From: Planctomycetaceae bacterium
Lineage (GTDB): Bacteria; Planctomycetota; Planctomycetia; Pirellulales; Lacipirellulaceae
Direction: 5' to 3'
DNA length: 64,000 nucleotides
NCBI GenBank assembly: GCA_002702655.1
Contig: PABB01000017.1
Coordinates: 124,001-188,000, forward strand
Below, in pieces: positions 8,589 to 17,979 of this stretch. Under the pieces are notes generated by a model. The model ran no database searches, was not told the origin of the DNA, and saw nothing but the letters and a program-made list of their open reading frames with translations. Both the position numbers and the translations under genes were made by a program. Each line of letters starts with the position of its first letter. Positions within the stretch are counted from its first letter, which is position 1.

Positions 8589-9140
8589 ATGAAATCCCTC
8601 GCCGGCCAATTCCTCGTCGCGTCGCCGCACCTCAAGGACCCCAATTTTGCGCGGTCCGTGGTGCTGATGTTGCGCCACAACGAGGAGGGCGCCCTGGGGG
8701 TGATTCTCAACCGCCCCGGCGACAAGACGGTGGGCGAGGTGTGGGAGCTGATCGACGCCGACCCCTGCGATTGCGACGACGACATGTACCTGGGCGGGCC
8801 CGTGCCGGGGCCGTTGATTGCGATTCACGACCAGCCGCTGCTGGCCGACGACGAAGTGCTCCCCGGGGTCTACATGGCGATGCAGCGCGAGCCCATCGAC
8901 CAACTGGTCCGCGAACCGACGGCGGAGTTCCGCATCTTCAGCGGCCACAGCGGCTGGGGCGGCGGGCAGCTCGAAGGCGAGCTGGAAGCCGGCGGCTGGC
9001 TCATCGGTCCCGCGACCGCCGAGGAAGTCTTCGGCGACATCGAGCCCCTGTGGCGCAACGTCTGCAACCGCATCGGCCGTGACATCGCCGCCCCGGGGAT
9101 CAAGCCGGAAGCGATCCCCGACGATCCGGAACTGAACTGA
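8589..9140 (+). CDS. YqgE/AlgH family protein (UPF0301)
   Basis: A 183-residue cytoplasmic protein with the family hallmarks: N-terminal GQFLVASPHLKDPNFARSVVLMLRHNEEGALGVILNRP, a middle LGGPV segment, and the SGHSGWGGGQLEGELEAGGWL motif near 120-140. The fold is known but the biochemical role is unclear; AlgH was linked to alginate regulation in Pseudomonas. The ATG follows the right arm of an inverted repeat by a few bases. It may be read from the trpE transcript, 146 bases upstream. Confidence 0.88.
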   Translation: MKSLAGQFLVASPHLKDPNFARSVVLMLRHNEEGALGVILNRPGDKTVGEVWELIDADPCDCDDDMYLGGPVPGPLIAIHDQPLLADDEVLPGVYMAMQREPIDQLVREPTAEFRIFSGHSGWGGGQLEGELEAGGWLIGPATAEEVFGDIEPLWRNVCNRIGRDIAAPGIKPEAIPDDPELN

Positions 9141-9197
9141 GCGGGCGCAGGAGGCAACGCCTGCGACGATTAGAATTTTGGGGGAGGCCAGGCGTCT

Positions 9198-10028
9198 GTG
9201 ATTCGGCGTTTCCAATACCGCGTCTATCAGTTGTTGGCTGCGGTGACTTTGGTCGCAGTGCTCTTAGGGGCGGGAAGCTGGTATTTCCTCGGCACACGGC
9301 ATCATGTGACGCTCAAAGCGGGCGACTATCTCCTGGATATCTCGCGGTCCGTGCGAGTCCACAGCAGTCAAAATCAATTCTTCTTCCGAGTCGTTGCACC
9401 CGGGCAGGCGAAATCGTCTCGCCGCTTCTTGGTCCAAACTTACAACCTGCCTCGAAATGAGGCCACGTTCCACTTAGCTCGTGACGGTGCTGATCCATCT
9501 CACTTTCTGATTTACCAGAGTCACCCGAATCTGGTCATGGACGGCTCACGGTTGCGAGGCATTGACTGGCCGAAATTCTTGTTGTCACGATTGGGCATCG
9601 TGGGGCTGCGAATCGCAACGACGAGCACCGGCGCAGTTGAAGTCCATGAAGAACCCGCATCGATTACGACGAGCAGAATGACCGCCGTCGACAAAAGTGA
9701 CGCGGATGAGGTCATTCGATCGGTTGAGCAGTTGGAGGTGAACGGTATCGTCTCTTGGGGTGATGCGGAGACGCTCGCCGGATTGCCACGCCTCCGCAGA
9801 CTCTCGGTCGATGGGCTTGGCGTTCCGATTTCGGAAGAGACCGTGCGGGTTCTTCTTGCGCTTCCGTCGCTCAGCGACCTTACGATTGATCAGGTGACCG
9901 CAAAGACGCTCAGCAGCGGCTTGATCGAAGAGGTGCGGCAATCTCATCCGACGCTGGGTTTCTTCTACTATGACGTGGGGATCGACTCGATTCGCGAGGT
10001 CGAGCCGTTCCTGAATGACTCAGACTGA
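9198..10028 (+). CDS. Unknown membrane-anchored protein with LRR-like tail
   Basis: A 276-residue protein I do not recognise. It has one hydrophobic segment at about 10-32 (QLLAAVTLVAVLLGAGSWYF) after a basic start, so it is probably anchored with the rest outside the cytoplasm. The C-terminal third has leucine-rich-repeat-like spacing (LAGLPRLRRLSVDGLG then LLALPSLSDLTID), common in planctomycete proteins. The start is GTG, preceded by GGGGAGG about ten bases upstream. Base composition is less GC-rich than its neighbours, which may mean a younger or less constrained gene. No operon partner is evident. Confidence 0.65.
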   Translation: MIRRFQYRVYQLLAAVTLVAVLLGAGSWYFLGTRHHVTLKAGDYLLDISRSVRVHSSQNQFFFRVVAPGQAKSSRRFLVQTYNLPRNEATFHLARDGADPSHFLIYQSHPNLVMDGSRLRGIDWPKFLLSRLGIVGLRIATTSTGAVEVHEEPASITTSRMTAVDKSDADEVIRSVEQLEVNGIVSWGDAETLAGLPRLRRLSVDGLGVPISEETVRVLLALPSLSDLTIDQVTAKTLSSGLIEEVRQSHPTLGFFYYDVGIDSIREVEPFLNDSD

Positions 10029-10240
10029 GAGTCGAATAAGCGAGGGCGAAGCGGTCAATCGCAAGGGTTCGCAGAGTGCAAAATATCTTCTTGCGTCCCG
10101 TACGCCATCCCATATGACGCCGCCAGGGGATATAGGCTGGAGGCATGCAAAGCATCGCGTCGCAGACGTTGATGGCCGAATTCTCAGTTCGCTCTGCGGT
10201 TCACTGGTCACGAACTACTGGCGACCGATTACTCCCTGCT

Positions 10241-10810
10241 AGTCACCAATCACCAGTAACCAGTCACCCCGCAGTCAATCCACCCGACTCTTCGGCATCG
10301 TGAGATTCCGCCGGCCGCGCATCATTTGGATGTCGCCCAGCGGGGTGGCGGAGTGAGTTTGCAGTTGCCGCCAGAAGCGTTGCTGCTCGGCCATCGACTG
10401 AGCGCGGCGGTCGGCGGGGCGGTTGGCCCGGCGGGTACCGAATTTGTTGAGATTCATGTTGCGCCTCCTTCGGTGAGGTCAAGTGGCGACGGACCTCTGC
10501 TCTGCTGCTTTCTGTTGCTGGGGGGCGCGATGGCCCCTGCTTTCATTTTAGGCAGAGTTGCGGCAGGAGGGCATGCGATGGCGATCGCGTAGTTGCATCG
10601 GTGCAAGTGAAATTGGCGAGTCGGTTCGTGGCGCCGCGTCCCCCCTCCCCGTCGCTTCGCGAAAAGTACCACCTGCGCTCGGGCGACTTCGCGTCGCCCG
10701 TGCTCGGTGCTCCCATCCCCACCTGGGGGAGGGAGCCAAAGCGACGTGACGCGGAGCGTCGCAATCACCAATCACTGGTAACTGGTAACCGGTAACCGGT
10801 CACCGATCAC
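10241..10810. repeat. Inverted short-phrase repeat (AACTGGT/AACCGGT type) flanking a small gene
   Basis: The left arm at 10241-10269 (CACCAATCACCAGTAACCAG) has an inverse-type partner at 10762-10810 containing ACTGGTAACTGGTAACCGGT. The right arm is a run of seven-base words, ACTGGTA/ACCGGTA. The 60-residue gene at 10275-10457 lies between the arms. The arms are about 490 bases apart, so they may be two insertions of one repeat family rather than one hairpin. Confidence 0.55.
10275..10457 (-). CDS. Small basic protein of unknown function
   Basis: A 60-residue, strongly basic protein with many Arg, Gln and Asn residues and no membrane segment or cysteine. Its support is the ribosome binding site: AAGGAGG ends six bases before the ATG on the minus strand, one of the best SD-start pairs in the window. 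I do not recognise the family. A basic protein of this size could bind nucleic acid, but nothing shows it directly. It is a single gene, divergent from nothing obvious and flanked by repeats. Confidence 0.55.
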   Translation of the reverse strand: MNLNKFGTRRANRPADRRAQSMAEQQRFWRQLQTHSATPLGDIQMMRGRRNLTMPKSRVD

Positions 10811-10815
10811 CCCCG
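10458..10815. repeat. Repeat-rich intergenic region
   Basis: This 358-base gap has no supported gene. Between about 10630 and 10760 lies a repeat-like stretch with the hairpin GGGCGAC-TTCGC-GTCGCCC at 10681-10699 and a second one around CCCACCTGGGGG. Frames through it read as low-complexity Ser/Pro/Gly/Arg text typical of dispersed genomic repeats that are often misannotated as short proteins. The ACTGGTA repeat arm closes it on the right. Confidence 0.55.
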
Positions 10816-13800
10816 TCACTCCACCAACCCCGTCGCCTCGCCGATCTTCAGCTTCCACCCTTCGATCGGCGTTCCCTCCAACTGTAAGTGATACACCAGC
10901 GCTTTGAGCCGCTGGGTCGCTTCGCCGTGGGGAGCGGTGGTGAACAGGTTTTGCAGGAAGTAGGGCGGCATCGACTGGTAATACAGCGTCGCCCGCACCG
11001 CCAGGCGGTTGCGGGGCACGCCCTCGGGCAGCGGGATACGATAGCGGGTCGTGTCGACGCCGTTGCCCGCCAGGAAGTCGGGATCGTGATCGGCCTCGCC
11101 CTGCGGTTGCGTGGCGCCGAGATAGGGACCGTACAGGCCCGACTCGCCGCCGTCGGCCCGCCAGCCCCGCGGCAGCAGGCGGTTGTCTTTCACGCACGTG
11201 TGCCCGCGGACGAAGCTGGTGGTGAACACCCCGTCGCCGTTGTGCAGCAGCGTTTCGTAGATCTGCACCTGGTTCTCGCGCTCGATGAGTTCATAGTGCG
11301 GCTGGCACGTTTGCCCCTCGGCCGCGCGGTTGTGCGACATCGCTTCGCAGTTGAGCGGCCGACCGTCGCGGCCGACAATCGCGCCGCGACCGTCGGTGCG
11401 ACCCGAGCCCCACACGATGCGCTCGCTGCCGTCGAGTTGGGTCTCGACCAGCACCACCTCGAGCCACGCGCGGCGGAAGCCGACGCCCGAGGGGAAACGG
11501 TGCCCGGTGAGGTTCTCGACCGTGACGGCCGCCTCCAGCGTTTGCGGGCCGGCGGGCGTGGTCGCGATGCTGACCTTGGCCGTGTCCCGCCGCGCGGTGC
11601 GGACCATCCGGGCGATCGCCGCGTCGAGATCCGCCTCGGAGCCGGTCATGTAATCGGTTTTCCGCACGCCCAGCACGCGGTCGAATTGGCGGAACATCTC
11701 CAGCAGAAACACGTTGACGCCGGCAAAGTGGTGCCGCCGATGGTTCTTGCGCACCTTCACGTTCAGGTCTTTGTGCGGCGCCAGATTCTCCGCGTCAGGG
11801 TAAGTCGTGTCCTGGATCGCCGCGATGCGGGTGAGCGTGTCCGCGGGTCCAAAATCAGGCGACTGGGCGTCGTCGGCCAGGTCGCCCTCGTCCAGCCCCG
11901 CGCCCATGTGGCAATCCTGGCAACTGCGTCCGGTCGGCCGGTCGGCGTAGGCGCCTTCGTTGTTGTACTCGCTGTTGAGCCACTCCAGGTACGTGGCTTG
12001 CTCGATGTGGTGATGGAAACCCTGGAACTCTTCAACTGGCTGGTTGGCCAGCATGGTGGTTTGGATTTCGTCGGCGAGGTGCTCGCCGGCAAACGGGTTG
12101 TCGACCACCGGCAGCACCACCGTGTGGCACGTGCCGCACATTTGCGAGCTTTGAATGTACGGATCGTGCTTCGGTTTGATGCCCAGGCCGTGGTGCATGG
12201 CGTACGCCGCAATGTCGTCGTCTTTGTACGGACCGTAGATCTCCCCTGGCGGGCCGAGCTGGTAGCGGCCGGTGATCGACGTTTCCAGAAAGTGAGCCAA
12301 CTGGCTGCGCTCGTCGCCGGGCTCGCGGGGCACGGGCTGCATGCGATGGCAGACCATGCAGCCGATGCCTTCGCGGGCGAGGGCGCCGTATTTGGCTGCG
12401 CCAGTTCCCAGGGGGGCGCCGGGGGCGGTGATCTCCATCGCCGCGGCCACGCTGAACAGCAGTCCCTCGCCGGCATGATCCACATGGAACTGATGGCGCC
12501 CCATGGCGCCGTGGCAGCGCAGGCAAGCGTCCTGCAGCAGGCCGTGCAACTCGGCGCCTTTCTCCTCGCCGAATTGCCGGCGGAACAGGGCGCCCTCGCT
12601 CTCCAACTGGGCGTAGAAGACCGGGTCGCGGCCGGCCAATCCCATCGGCGTCCACCGCCACTCGCCGTAGGGCGAGACATTTACGCCGGGCGTGCCATAG
12701 TTGGCGGGTTTTGTCTTGGGTGCGAAGGCCGACACGCCCAGCGGGCTCGACAGACCGCCGTGGCAACTGAAGCACTGGTTGCTCGTGTACATTTCGCACG
12801 GGCTGTCCGCGCGGTTGGTGACCGAGTCGTAGGTCAGCGGCGGGATTTTAGCCACGTCGTCGATCGCCGGCACGTCGGCGGGAATCAGCGACGCGGCATC
12901 GCGAGCCGCCTCGGCAGCCGGCTTGTTTCGCTCGGCGGCTCGGGCGTCGTGTTCGCACAATCCCGCGGGCTCCTCGAACTCCCGCCAGGAATCATCCACG
13001 CGAAACAGCAACGGCTCGCCGGGGTAACCCTCGATGTTCCGCAGCGCCGAGAACGTGAACTCGTTGGCGCGGTCGGCGGGATTGGTCACGCCGGGGCTCT
13101 GCGTGGCCGCGTGGCAGCGGATGCAGTATAGGCCGAAGCCCGACCACGCCTCGCCGTAAGACTGGTGATTGTCGATCGTTTCGCCGGTCGCGGGCGCCTC
13201 GCTCCAGAACCAGCCGTCGTGCGACCCGGCTGCGTCCTTCACCATGACCGTCCACGACTTGAGCGTCGCGCGAAGTTCCTCTTCGCTCTTGCCTTCGTGC
13301 CGCGCGGCGGGCTCGGGATACTGCTCCTTGATGATCATTTCGCCATCGGGGATGGCGCCGACGCGGCCGTTTTCGAGCCACTCGATCACCCCCGGCGAGT
13401 AGAACACCCGTACCGCGGGGTGCGTGCCGTAGTAGGTGTTGTTGATGAACGGGCCGGTGTCGCGGACCCCTTTGTCGCGTTTCCACCCTAGCTCGATGTA
13501 GCGACGCTGCAGCAGGAAGCGGAACAGGATCTTCTCGAAGTCGCGAACCGCCATCGTGCTGGGGCGGGGCAGGGGATAGGCGACCGGCGGTTGGGCGAGC
13601 GCCTTGTCAATTGCGGCCAGTGCGGCGGCAGTGCGGGCCGCCGCCGGCGAGATCTCGCACTCCTCCGCCTCGGCGTCATCGGCAGCGGGCAAGTCGACTG
13701 GCGCTTCGTCGTTGGCGCCTTGCGAGTCAGCGGCGCGACCGATGGTCCAACACGCTGTGGCGGCGAGCAGACAGACCGCCGCCGCGCGCAGCGGCAGCGA

Positions 13801-13839
13801 CCAGCGAGCGAAAAGAGCAGATCGCACGGCAAATCTCAC
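10816..13839 (-). CDS. Secreted six-heme c-type cytochrome
   Basis: A 1007-residue exported protein with a GTG start and an N-terminal signal peptide (hydrophobic stretch about 18-34). Six CxxCH heme c sites are visible: CIRCH 239, CFSCH 356, CLRCH 439, CMVCH 494, CGTCH 568 and CQDCH 640. The C-terminal third has none and contains a beta-rich part (AAVTVENLTGHRFPSG). I infer a periplasmic electron-transfer or redox enzyme; the reaction is not evident. Large multiheme cytochromes are common in planctomycetes. No oxidoreductase partner or maturation gene is adjacent. No strong SD precedes the GTG, so the exact start is uncertain. Confidence 0.8.
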   Translation of the reverse strand: MRFAVRSALFARWSLPLRAAAVCLLAATACWTIGRAADSQGANDEAPVDLPAADDAEAEECEISPAAARTAAALAAIDKALAQPPVAYPLPRPSTMAVRDFEKILFRFLLQRRYIELGWKRDKGVRDTGPFINNTYYGTHPAVRVFYSPGVIEWLENGRVGAIPDGEMIIKEQYPEPAARHEGKSEEELRATLKSWTVMVKDAAGSHDGWFWSEAPATGETIDNHQSYGEAWSGFGLYCIRCHAATQSPGVTNPADRANEFTFSALRNIEGYPGEPLLFRVDDSWREFEEPAGLCEHDARAAERNKPAAEAARDAASLIPADVPAIDDVAKIPPLTYDSVTNRADSPCEMYTSNQCFSCHGGLSSPLGVSAFAPKTKPANYGTPGVNVSPYGEWRWTPMGLAGRDPVFYAQLESEGALFRRQFGEEKGAELHGLLQDACLRCHGAMGRHQFHVDHAGEGLLFSVAAAMEITAPGAPLGTGAAKYGALAREGIGCMVCHRMQPVPREPGDERSQLAHFLETSITGRYQLGPPGEIYGPYKDDDIAAYAMHHGLGIKPKHDPYIQSSQMCGTCHTVVLPVVDNPFAGEHLADEIQTTMLANQPVEEFQGFHHHIEQATYLEWLNSEYNNEGAYADRPTGRSCQDCHMGAGLDEGDLADDAQSPDFGPADTLTRIAAIQDTTYPDAENLAPHKDLNVKVRKNHRRHHFAGVNVFLLEMFRQFDRVLGVRKTDYMTGSEADLDAAIARMVRTARRDTAKVSIATTPAGPQTLEAAVTVENLTGHRFPSGVGFRRAWLEVVLVETQLDGSERIVWGSGRTDGRGAIVGRDGRPLNCEAMSHNRAAEGQTCQPHYELIERENQVQIYETLLHNGDGVFTTSFVRGHTCVKDNRLLPRGWRADGGESGLYGPYLGATQPQGEADHDPDFLAGNGVDTTRYRIPLPEGVPRNRLAVRATLYYQSMPPYFLQNLFTTAPHGEATQRLKALVYHLQLEGTPIEGWKLKIGEATGLVE

Positions 13840-13960
13840 GCGAACGAGGCGGCAAAGTCGTCAATCGGCGGGAGCTACAGTGTAGCACCTCGCAGAGGCC
13901 GACGCAGCCTGAACCAACCACCCGATCGATACTGTACGCGTATCGAGCGGCAGGGGGCGG

Positions 13961-14377
13961 TTAACCCCGATACGTCGCATAGCATTTGGGCGTTTCCCAC
14001 AGCAGCACCTCGACGATCGGCGCCGGCAGCGCGAGCTTATTGCTCTCGGTGAAAATCAGCTTGGCGATATTTTCGGCCGTGGGGTTTTCTTCCAGCAAGT
14101 AGAGCGGCTCCCCTTGCTCCTGGAGATACCCCGCCACGGGATCCTCGCGGCAGAGCAGCATGCGATGGTCCAGGTTGTCGTCGATCCAGGTGCTGACCAG
14201 TTGTTTGATATCCGAGAAATCGACGACCATGCCGCGATCGTCCAGCGACGAGCCCTCGATGGTGATCACCGCCTTGCCATTGTGGCCGTGCAGATGGCGG
14301 CACTTGCCCGCGTAGTTGAGCAAGCGGTGGCCGTAGCAGAAGTCGATTTCGCGAGTGACGCGGAACAGTTCGGACAT
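13961..14377 (-). CDS. queD: 6-carboxytetrahydropterin synthase / PTPS family
   Basis: A 138-residue protein of the 6-pyruvoyl-tetrahydropterin synthase fold. Zinc ligands are visible as His17 (YGHRL) and the HLHGHN motif at about 28-33, with Cys26 in GKCRHLHGHN in the position of the catalytic cysteine. The RGMVVDFSDIK and PTAENIAK segments are typical. Most bacterial members act in queuosine synthesis, making 6-carboxy-5,6,7,8-tetrahydropterin from dihydroneopterin triphosphate. No queC, queE or queF is in the window, so another PTPS activity remains possible. It is divergent from the downstream M24 peptidase. Confidence 0.82.
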   Translation of the reverse strand: MSELFRVTREIDFCYGHRLLNYAGKCRHLHGHNGKAVITIEGSSLDDRGMVVDFSDIKQLVSTWIDDNLDHRMLLCREDPVAGYLQEQGEPLYLLEENPTAENIAKLIFTESNKLALPAPIVEVLLWETPKCYATYRG

Positions 14378-14679
14378 GGGCGCGAGGTCAGGAGCAAGCG
14401 GGAAATGGACGCGAATTGCCGATGAGCGGCAGCTCAGCGGAAGAACCAGACGAAATCAGGCTATCACAACCGGGGGGCCAGACAAACTGCCCGCCTTGCC
14501 AGGGGCGGGGCGGCCATTGATACTGGGGGGCCGGAAATCGCCGGCGAATCGCACCATCCTCGCGCCAGCGGCCCCTCTCGCCGGTGGCCGAGCCGCGTGA
14601 GAGTTGGGCGGCGTGGCCGCCGCCGCGAACGTCCCGTCAGCCTTCCCCTTTCCGCCCTCCGCCTTCCCCACTTTGTTCC
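14378..14679. promoter_or_regulatory. Divergent intergenic region
   Basis: A 302-base gap between divergent queD and the M24 peptidase. It is very GC-rich and holds several short inverted repeats around 14470-14620, and a pyrimidine-rich phrase (CCTTCCCCTTTCCGCCCTCC) just before the peptidase start that recurs in variant form near 15845-15876 and 19745-19775. No clear promoter was identified. Confidence 0.4.
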
Positions 14680-15768
14680 ATGAACCACGCCGGTCGTCGC
14701 GACAAGCTCCGCAAGTTGCTGAAGAAAGAGCAGCTCGATGCGCTGCTGGTCACCAATTTCTTGAACGTCACGTACCTGACGGGCTTCACCGGCGACGACA
14801 GCTATCTGTTGGTCACTCCGACCGATGCGATCATCATCAGCGACCTGCGGTACGACACGCAGTTGCACGACGAATGCCCGGATGTGGAACTATGCATCCG
14901 CGGCCCCGGGACGAAAATGATCGACTTCGTCCAGCAGACGATCGAGAAGTCCGGCGCGTCGCGCGTGGGGTTCGAGGCGGACTCGATGATGGTCTCGCTG
15001 CGCGACGCGGTGGCCGACGCCGTGCCGCAGGTGCAGTTGGCGCCGACCAGCGGATGGGTGGAAGAGCTGCGGGTGATTAAAGACAAGGACGAGATTGCTC
15101 GCACTCGCACCGCCTGCGATCAGGCCCGCCGGGCAATGGAAGTCGTGCGGGCCGGCATCACGCCCGAGACGACCGAGAATCAGATTGCCGCGGACTTGGA
15201 GTACCAGGTGCGCCGCTTCGGCGGCAAGGGCCTGTCGTTTACGCCCATCGTGGGCGTTGGCTACCGCGCCGCCCTGCCGCATGGCGTGGCGACCGATCGG
15301 CAGATCAAGGAAGATGATTTCGTGCTGATCGACTGGGGCGCCAATGAGGGCTTGTACATGAGCGACCTGACCCGCGTGCTGGTCACGGGGAAGATCTCAG
15401 CCAAGCTGCGGAAGCTGTACAATATCGTGCTGAAGGCCCAGCTGGCGGGGATCGCCGCCATCAAGCCGGGCGCGACCTGCGAGTCGGTCGACGCGGCGGC
15501 CCGCAAGGTCATCGAGAAAGCCGGCTACGGCAAGGAATTCGGCCACGGCCTGGGGCACGGGACCGGGCTGGAAATTCACGAGGCCCCGCGGCTGGCCAGG
15601 GGGCAGAAAACCGAGCTGAAGCCGGGTATGATCATCACCGTGGAGCCCGGCATTTACTTCCCCGATTGGGGCGGAATCCGCATCGAGGACGACGTCCTGG
15701 TGACCCGCGACGGGCACGAAGTACTCAGCTCCGTCCCCAAAGAACTCGACGAATGCGTGGTGGGATAA
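14680..15768 (+). CDS. M24 family Xaa-Pro peptidase
   Basis: A 362-residue aminopeptidase P/prolidase-type metallopeptidase. It has an N-terminal creatinase-like domain (about 1-130) and a C-terminal pita-bread catalytic domain. Expected dinuclear metal ligands are visible: Asp in LIDWGAN, Asp in YMSDLTR, His in GHGLGHGTGLEIHE, Glu in ITVEPGIY and Glu in GGIRIEDDVLV. It cleaves N-terminal residues before proline or Xaa-Pro dipeptides in the cytoplasm. It precedes accB, a neighbourhood often seen in bacteria. The chosen ATG begins the usual RxxKLRxLL segment. Confidence 0.9.
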   Translation: MNHAGRRDKLRKLLKKEQLDALLVTNFLNVTYLTGFTGDDSYLLVTPTDAIIISDLRYDTQLHDECPDVELCIRGPGTKMIDFVQQTIEKSGASRVGFEADSMMVSLRDAVADAVPQVQLAPTSGWVEELRVIKDKDEIARTRTACDQARRAMEVVRAGITPETTENQIAADLEYQVRRFGGKGLSFTPIVGVGYRAALPHGVATDRQIKEDDFVLIDWGANEGLYMSDLTRVLVTGKISAKLRKLYNIVLKAQLAGIAAIKPGATCESVDAAARKVIEKAGYGKEFGHGLGHGTGLEIHEAPRLARGQKTELKPGMIITVEPGIYFPDWGGIRIEDDVLVTRDGHEVLSSVPKELDECVVG

Positions 15769-15775
15769 GAGAAGC

Positions 15776-15876
15776 AATGGGGAAGGCGGAAAGGGGAATG
15801 GGGTGCATGCGATTGCGGCCCCTTGAATAACTCCGATCTCCGACGTTCCCCATCCCCCAGTCCGCCTTCCCCATTT
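15776..15876. repeat. Inverted short-phrase repeat (GGGGAAGGCGG type)
   Basis: The left arm at 15776-15803 (GGGGAAGGCGGAAAGGGG) is matched by the inverted right arm at 15845-15876 (CCCCCAGTCCGCCTTCCCC). The pair fills the gap between the M24 peptidase and accB. The same pyrimidine phrase occurs once upstream of the peptidase and once upstream of the pyrophosphatase gene. Confidence 0.6.
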
Positions 15877-15934
15877 CGCACTGCCAATTCGGCTCGCCGT
15901 CAACGCGACATAACGAACCACAAGGCGCTACTCC

Positions 15935-16435
15935 ATGCCCGAAAAAAACCCTCCTTCCAGCAACGTGTTTGAAGTGGACCGCGTGCGGCAGCTCGTCGAG
16001 TTGATGAACGAGTGCGATATGGCCGAGGTCGACTTGCGCCAGGGCGATCAGCGGATTCACCTGCGGAAGAAGCAGGACCTGGTCGCCACCGCGATGGCGG
16101 CGCCGCTGGCCCCCGTGGCGTCGGCGGCAGCCCCGGCTCCCGCCGCGTCGCCTGCCGCCCAGCCAGCAGCAGCTGCCGAAGCCGCACCGCCCGCCAATGC
16201 TGCTTTCATCACCAGCCCGATGGTCGGCACATTTTACTCGTCGGCGAATCCCGAGTCGCCTCCGTTTGTGAAGGTCGGCGATCAGGTCGGCCCCGAAACG
16301 GTCGTGTGTATCGTCGAGGCGATGAAAGTGTTCAACGAGATTCCCGCCGACTGCAGCGGCAAGATCGTCAAGGTATTGGTCGAGAACGGCGACGCTGTCG
16401 AGTACGGGCAGAAGTTGTTCCAGGTGGAGAAGTAA
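15935..16435 (+). CDS. accB: Biotin carboxyl carrier protein of acetyl-CoA carboxylase
   Basis: A 166-residue BCCP, the biotin-carrying subunit that shuttles carboxyl groups in malonyl-CoA synthesis. It has an N-terminal [23 protein letters not shown] region, an Ala/Pro-rich linker at about 50-88, and a C-terminal biotinyl domain. The biotinylated lysine lies in EAMKVFNEI (the common form is EAMKLMNEI), with SPMVGTFY upstream of it. It is followed by accC after about 200 bases, the conserved order. The two share a fatty-acid synthesis role. Confidence 0.95.
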   Translation: MPEKNPPSSNVFEVDRVRQLVELMNECDMAEVDLRQGDQRIHLRKKQDLVATAMAAPLAPVASAAAPAPAASPAAQPAAAAEAAPPANAAFITSPMVGTFYSSANPESPPFVKVGDQVGPETVVCIVEAMKVFNEIPADCSGKIVKVLVENGDAVEYGQKLFQVEK

Positions 16436-16460
16436 GTCGCATCGCGATTCGCTGCGGACA

Positions 16461-16625
16461 GAGCCCGCGAATGACGCGAATCGACGCGTGATTGCGGTAT
16501 CGAATTCTGGCCCGCCGCGTGTTGCCGGCGTGAGCAGTGGCCAACTCGCCCGATGACGGGTAGTCAGCCGCGAACGCCGCCCCTTTCGAGTTCATTCGCG
16601 CCCATTCGCGTCATTCGCGGGCCCC
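16461..16625. repeat. Inverted short-phrase repeat (GCGAATGACGCGAATC type)
   Basis: GAGCCCGCGAATGACGCGAA at 16461-16480 is matched by the inverse TTCGCGTCATTCGCGGGC inside 16591-16622. The arms fill the accB-accC gap. The right arm contains the phrase CATTCGCG three times, giving an internal tandem structure. Confidence 0.65.
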
Positions 16626-16632
16626 ATTTGCC

Positions 16633-17979
16633 ATGTATCAACGCATTCTGATTGCCAATCGCGGCGAAATCGCTCTGCGGATCATCCGTGCTTGCCGCGA
16701 GCTGGGCATTGAAACGGTCGCCATCTACAGCGAAGGCGACCGCGGCTCGGCGTATCTCGATTTGGCCGACGAGGCATACTGCGTCGGCCCAGCCAAGGCC
16801 GCTGACAGCTACCTGCGGATCGCCAACGTGATCAGCGCGGCTGAGGTTGGCAATGTGCAAGCGATTCACCCGGGTTACGGATTCCTCGCCGAGAACGCTC
16901 ACTTCAACGAAGTCTGCCGCAGCTGCAACATCGACTTCATTGGCCCGCAGCCGCAAGCGATGGCGCAGTTGGGCGACAAGAACGCCGCTCGCGACTTGGC
17001 CAAGCGGGCTAACGTGCCGGTGGTCCCCGGCAGCGACGGGATCGTTGGCAGCGTTGACGAAGCGATGAAATTCGCCCACGAGGTCGGCTTTCCCGTGCTC
17101 ATCAAAGCAGTCGCCGGCGGCGGCGGACGCGGGATGCGGGTGGCCTCGAACGACCTGGCGCTCAAGAGTTCGCTGCAGCAGGCGCAGGCCGAGGCGCAGG
17201 CCGCGTTCGGCAACGGCGCCGTATACCTGGAAAAGTATGTCGAGCAGCCGCGGCACGTCGAAGTGCAGGTGCTGGCCGATCACCATGGCAACGCGGTGCA
17301 TCTGTGGGAGCGGGACTGCTCGGTCCAGCGCCGGCATCAGAAGCTGATCGAGGAAAGCCCCAGCACCAGCATCACCCCCGAGACCCGCGCCGAAATGTGC
17401 GAGGCGGCCCGGCGGTTGATCCTGGAGGCCAATTACACCAACGCCGCAACGGTCGAGTTCATTGTCGATAAGGATGGCAAGTACTACTTCATCGAAGTCA
17501 ACGCCCGGATCCAGGTCGAGCACCCGGTCACCGAACTCGTCACCGGTATCGACCTGATCAAGCAGCAGATCTTGGTGGCCAGCGGCGAACCGCTGCCGTT
17601 TTCGCAAGACGACATCCAGCAGCGCGGTCACGCGATTGAGTGCCGCATCAACGCGGAGGATCCGGCTCGCAACTTCCAGCCCAGCCCGGGCAAGATCGAG
17701 CGTTTGATCGTCCCGGGCGGCTTTGGCGTGCGGTTCGACTCGCACGCCCACAGCGGGTACGTCGTGCCGCCCTACTATGATTCGATGATCGGCAAGCTGC
17801 TGGTTCATCAGCCAACCCGCCAAGGGGCGATCGCTACGATGCTCCGCGCCCTGGCCGAGATGCGCGTCGACGGCATCAAGACCGTCATTCCATTGCATCA
17901 GGACGTGCTCAGCCACAGCGCGTTCGTCGACGGCCGCATCGATACGACCTTCGTCGAGCGGACGTTCATGGGCGGGTAG
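16633..17979 (+). CDS. accC: Biotin carboxylase subunit of acetyl-CoA carboxylase
   Basis: A 448-residue biotin carboxylase. It uses ATP and bicarbonate to carboxylate biotin on AccB. ATP-grasp features are clear: the N-terminal [22 protein letters not shown], the glycine-rich [12 protein letters not shown], the metal-binding ENMatrix seen here as [16 protein letters not shown], and the C-terminal [19 protein letters not shown]. The length matches the family. It follows accB after the repeat pair and is probably in the same operon. The carboxyltransferase genes accA and accD are not in the window. Confidence 0.95.
   Translation: MYQRILIANRGEIALRIIRACRELGIETVAIYSEGDRGSAYLDLADEAYCVGPAKAADSYLRIANVISAAEVGNVQAIHPGYGFLAENAHFNEVCRSCNIDFIGPQPQAMAQLGDKNAARDLAKRANVPVVPGSDGIVGSVDEAMKFAHEVGFPVLIKAVAGGGGRGMRVASNDLALKSSLQQAQAEAQAAFGNGAVYLEKYVEQPRHVEVQVLADHHGNAVHLWERDCSVQRRHQKLIEESPSTSITPETRAEMCEAARRLILEANYTNAATVEFIVDKDGKYYFIEVNARIQVEHPVTELVTGIDLIKQQILVASGEPLPFSQDDIQQRGHAIECRINAEDPARNFQPSPGKIERLIVPGGFGVRFDSHAHSGYVVPPYYDSMIGKLLVHQPTRQGAIATMLRALAEMRVDGIKTVIPLHQDVLSHSAFVDGRIDTTFVERTFMGG

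Noticed and set aside
10888-13131. A 747-codon plus-strand frame antisense to the cytochrome gene
   Set aside because: The opposite strand encodes six CxxCH sites and a signal peptide. Long antisense frames are common in GC-rich genomes, and this one has no motifs.
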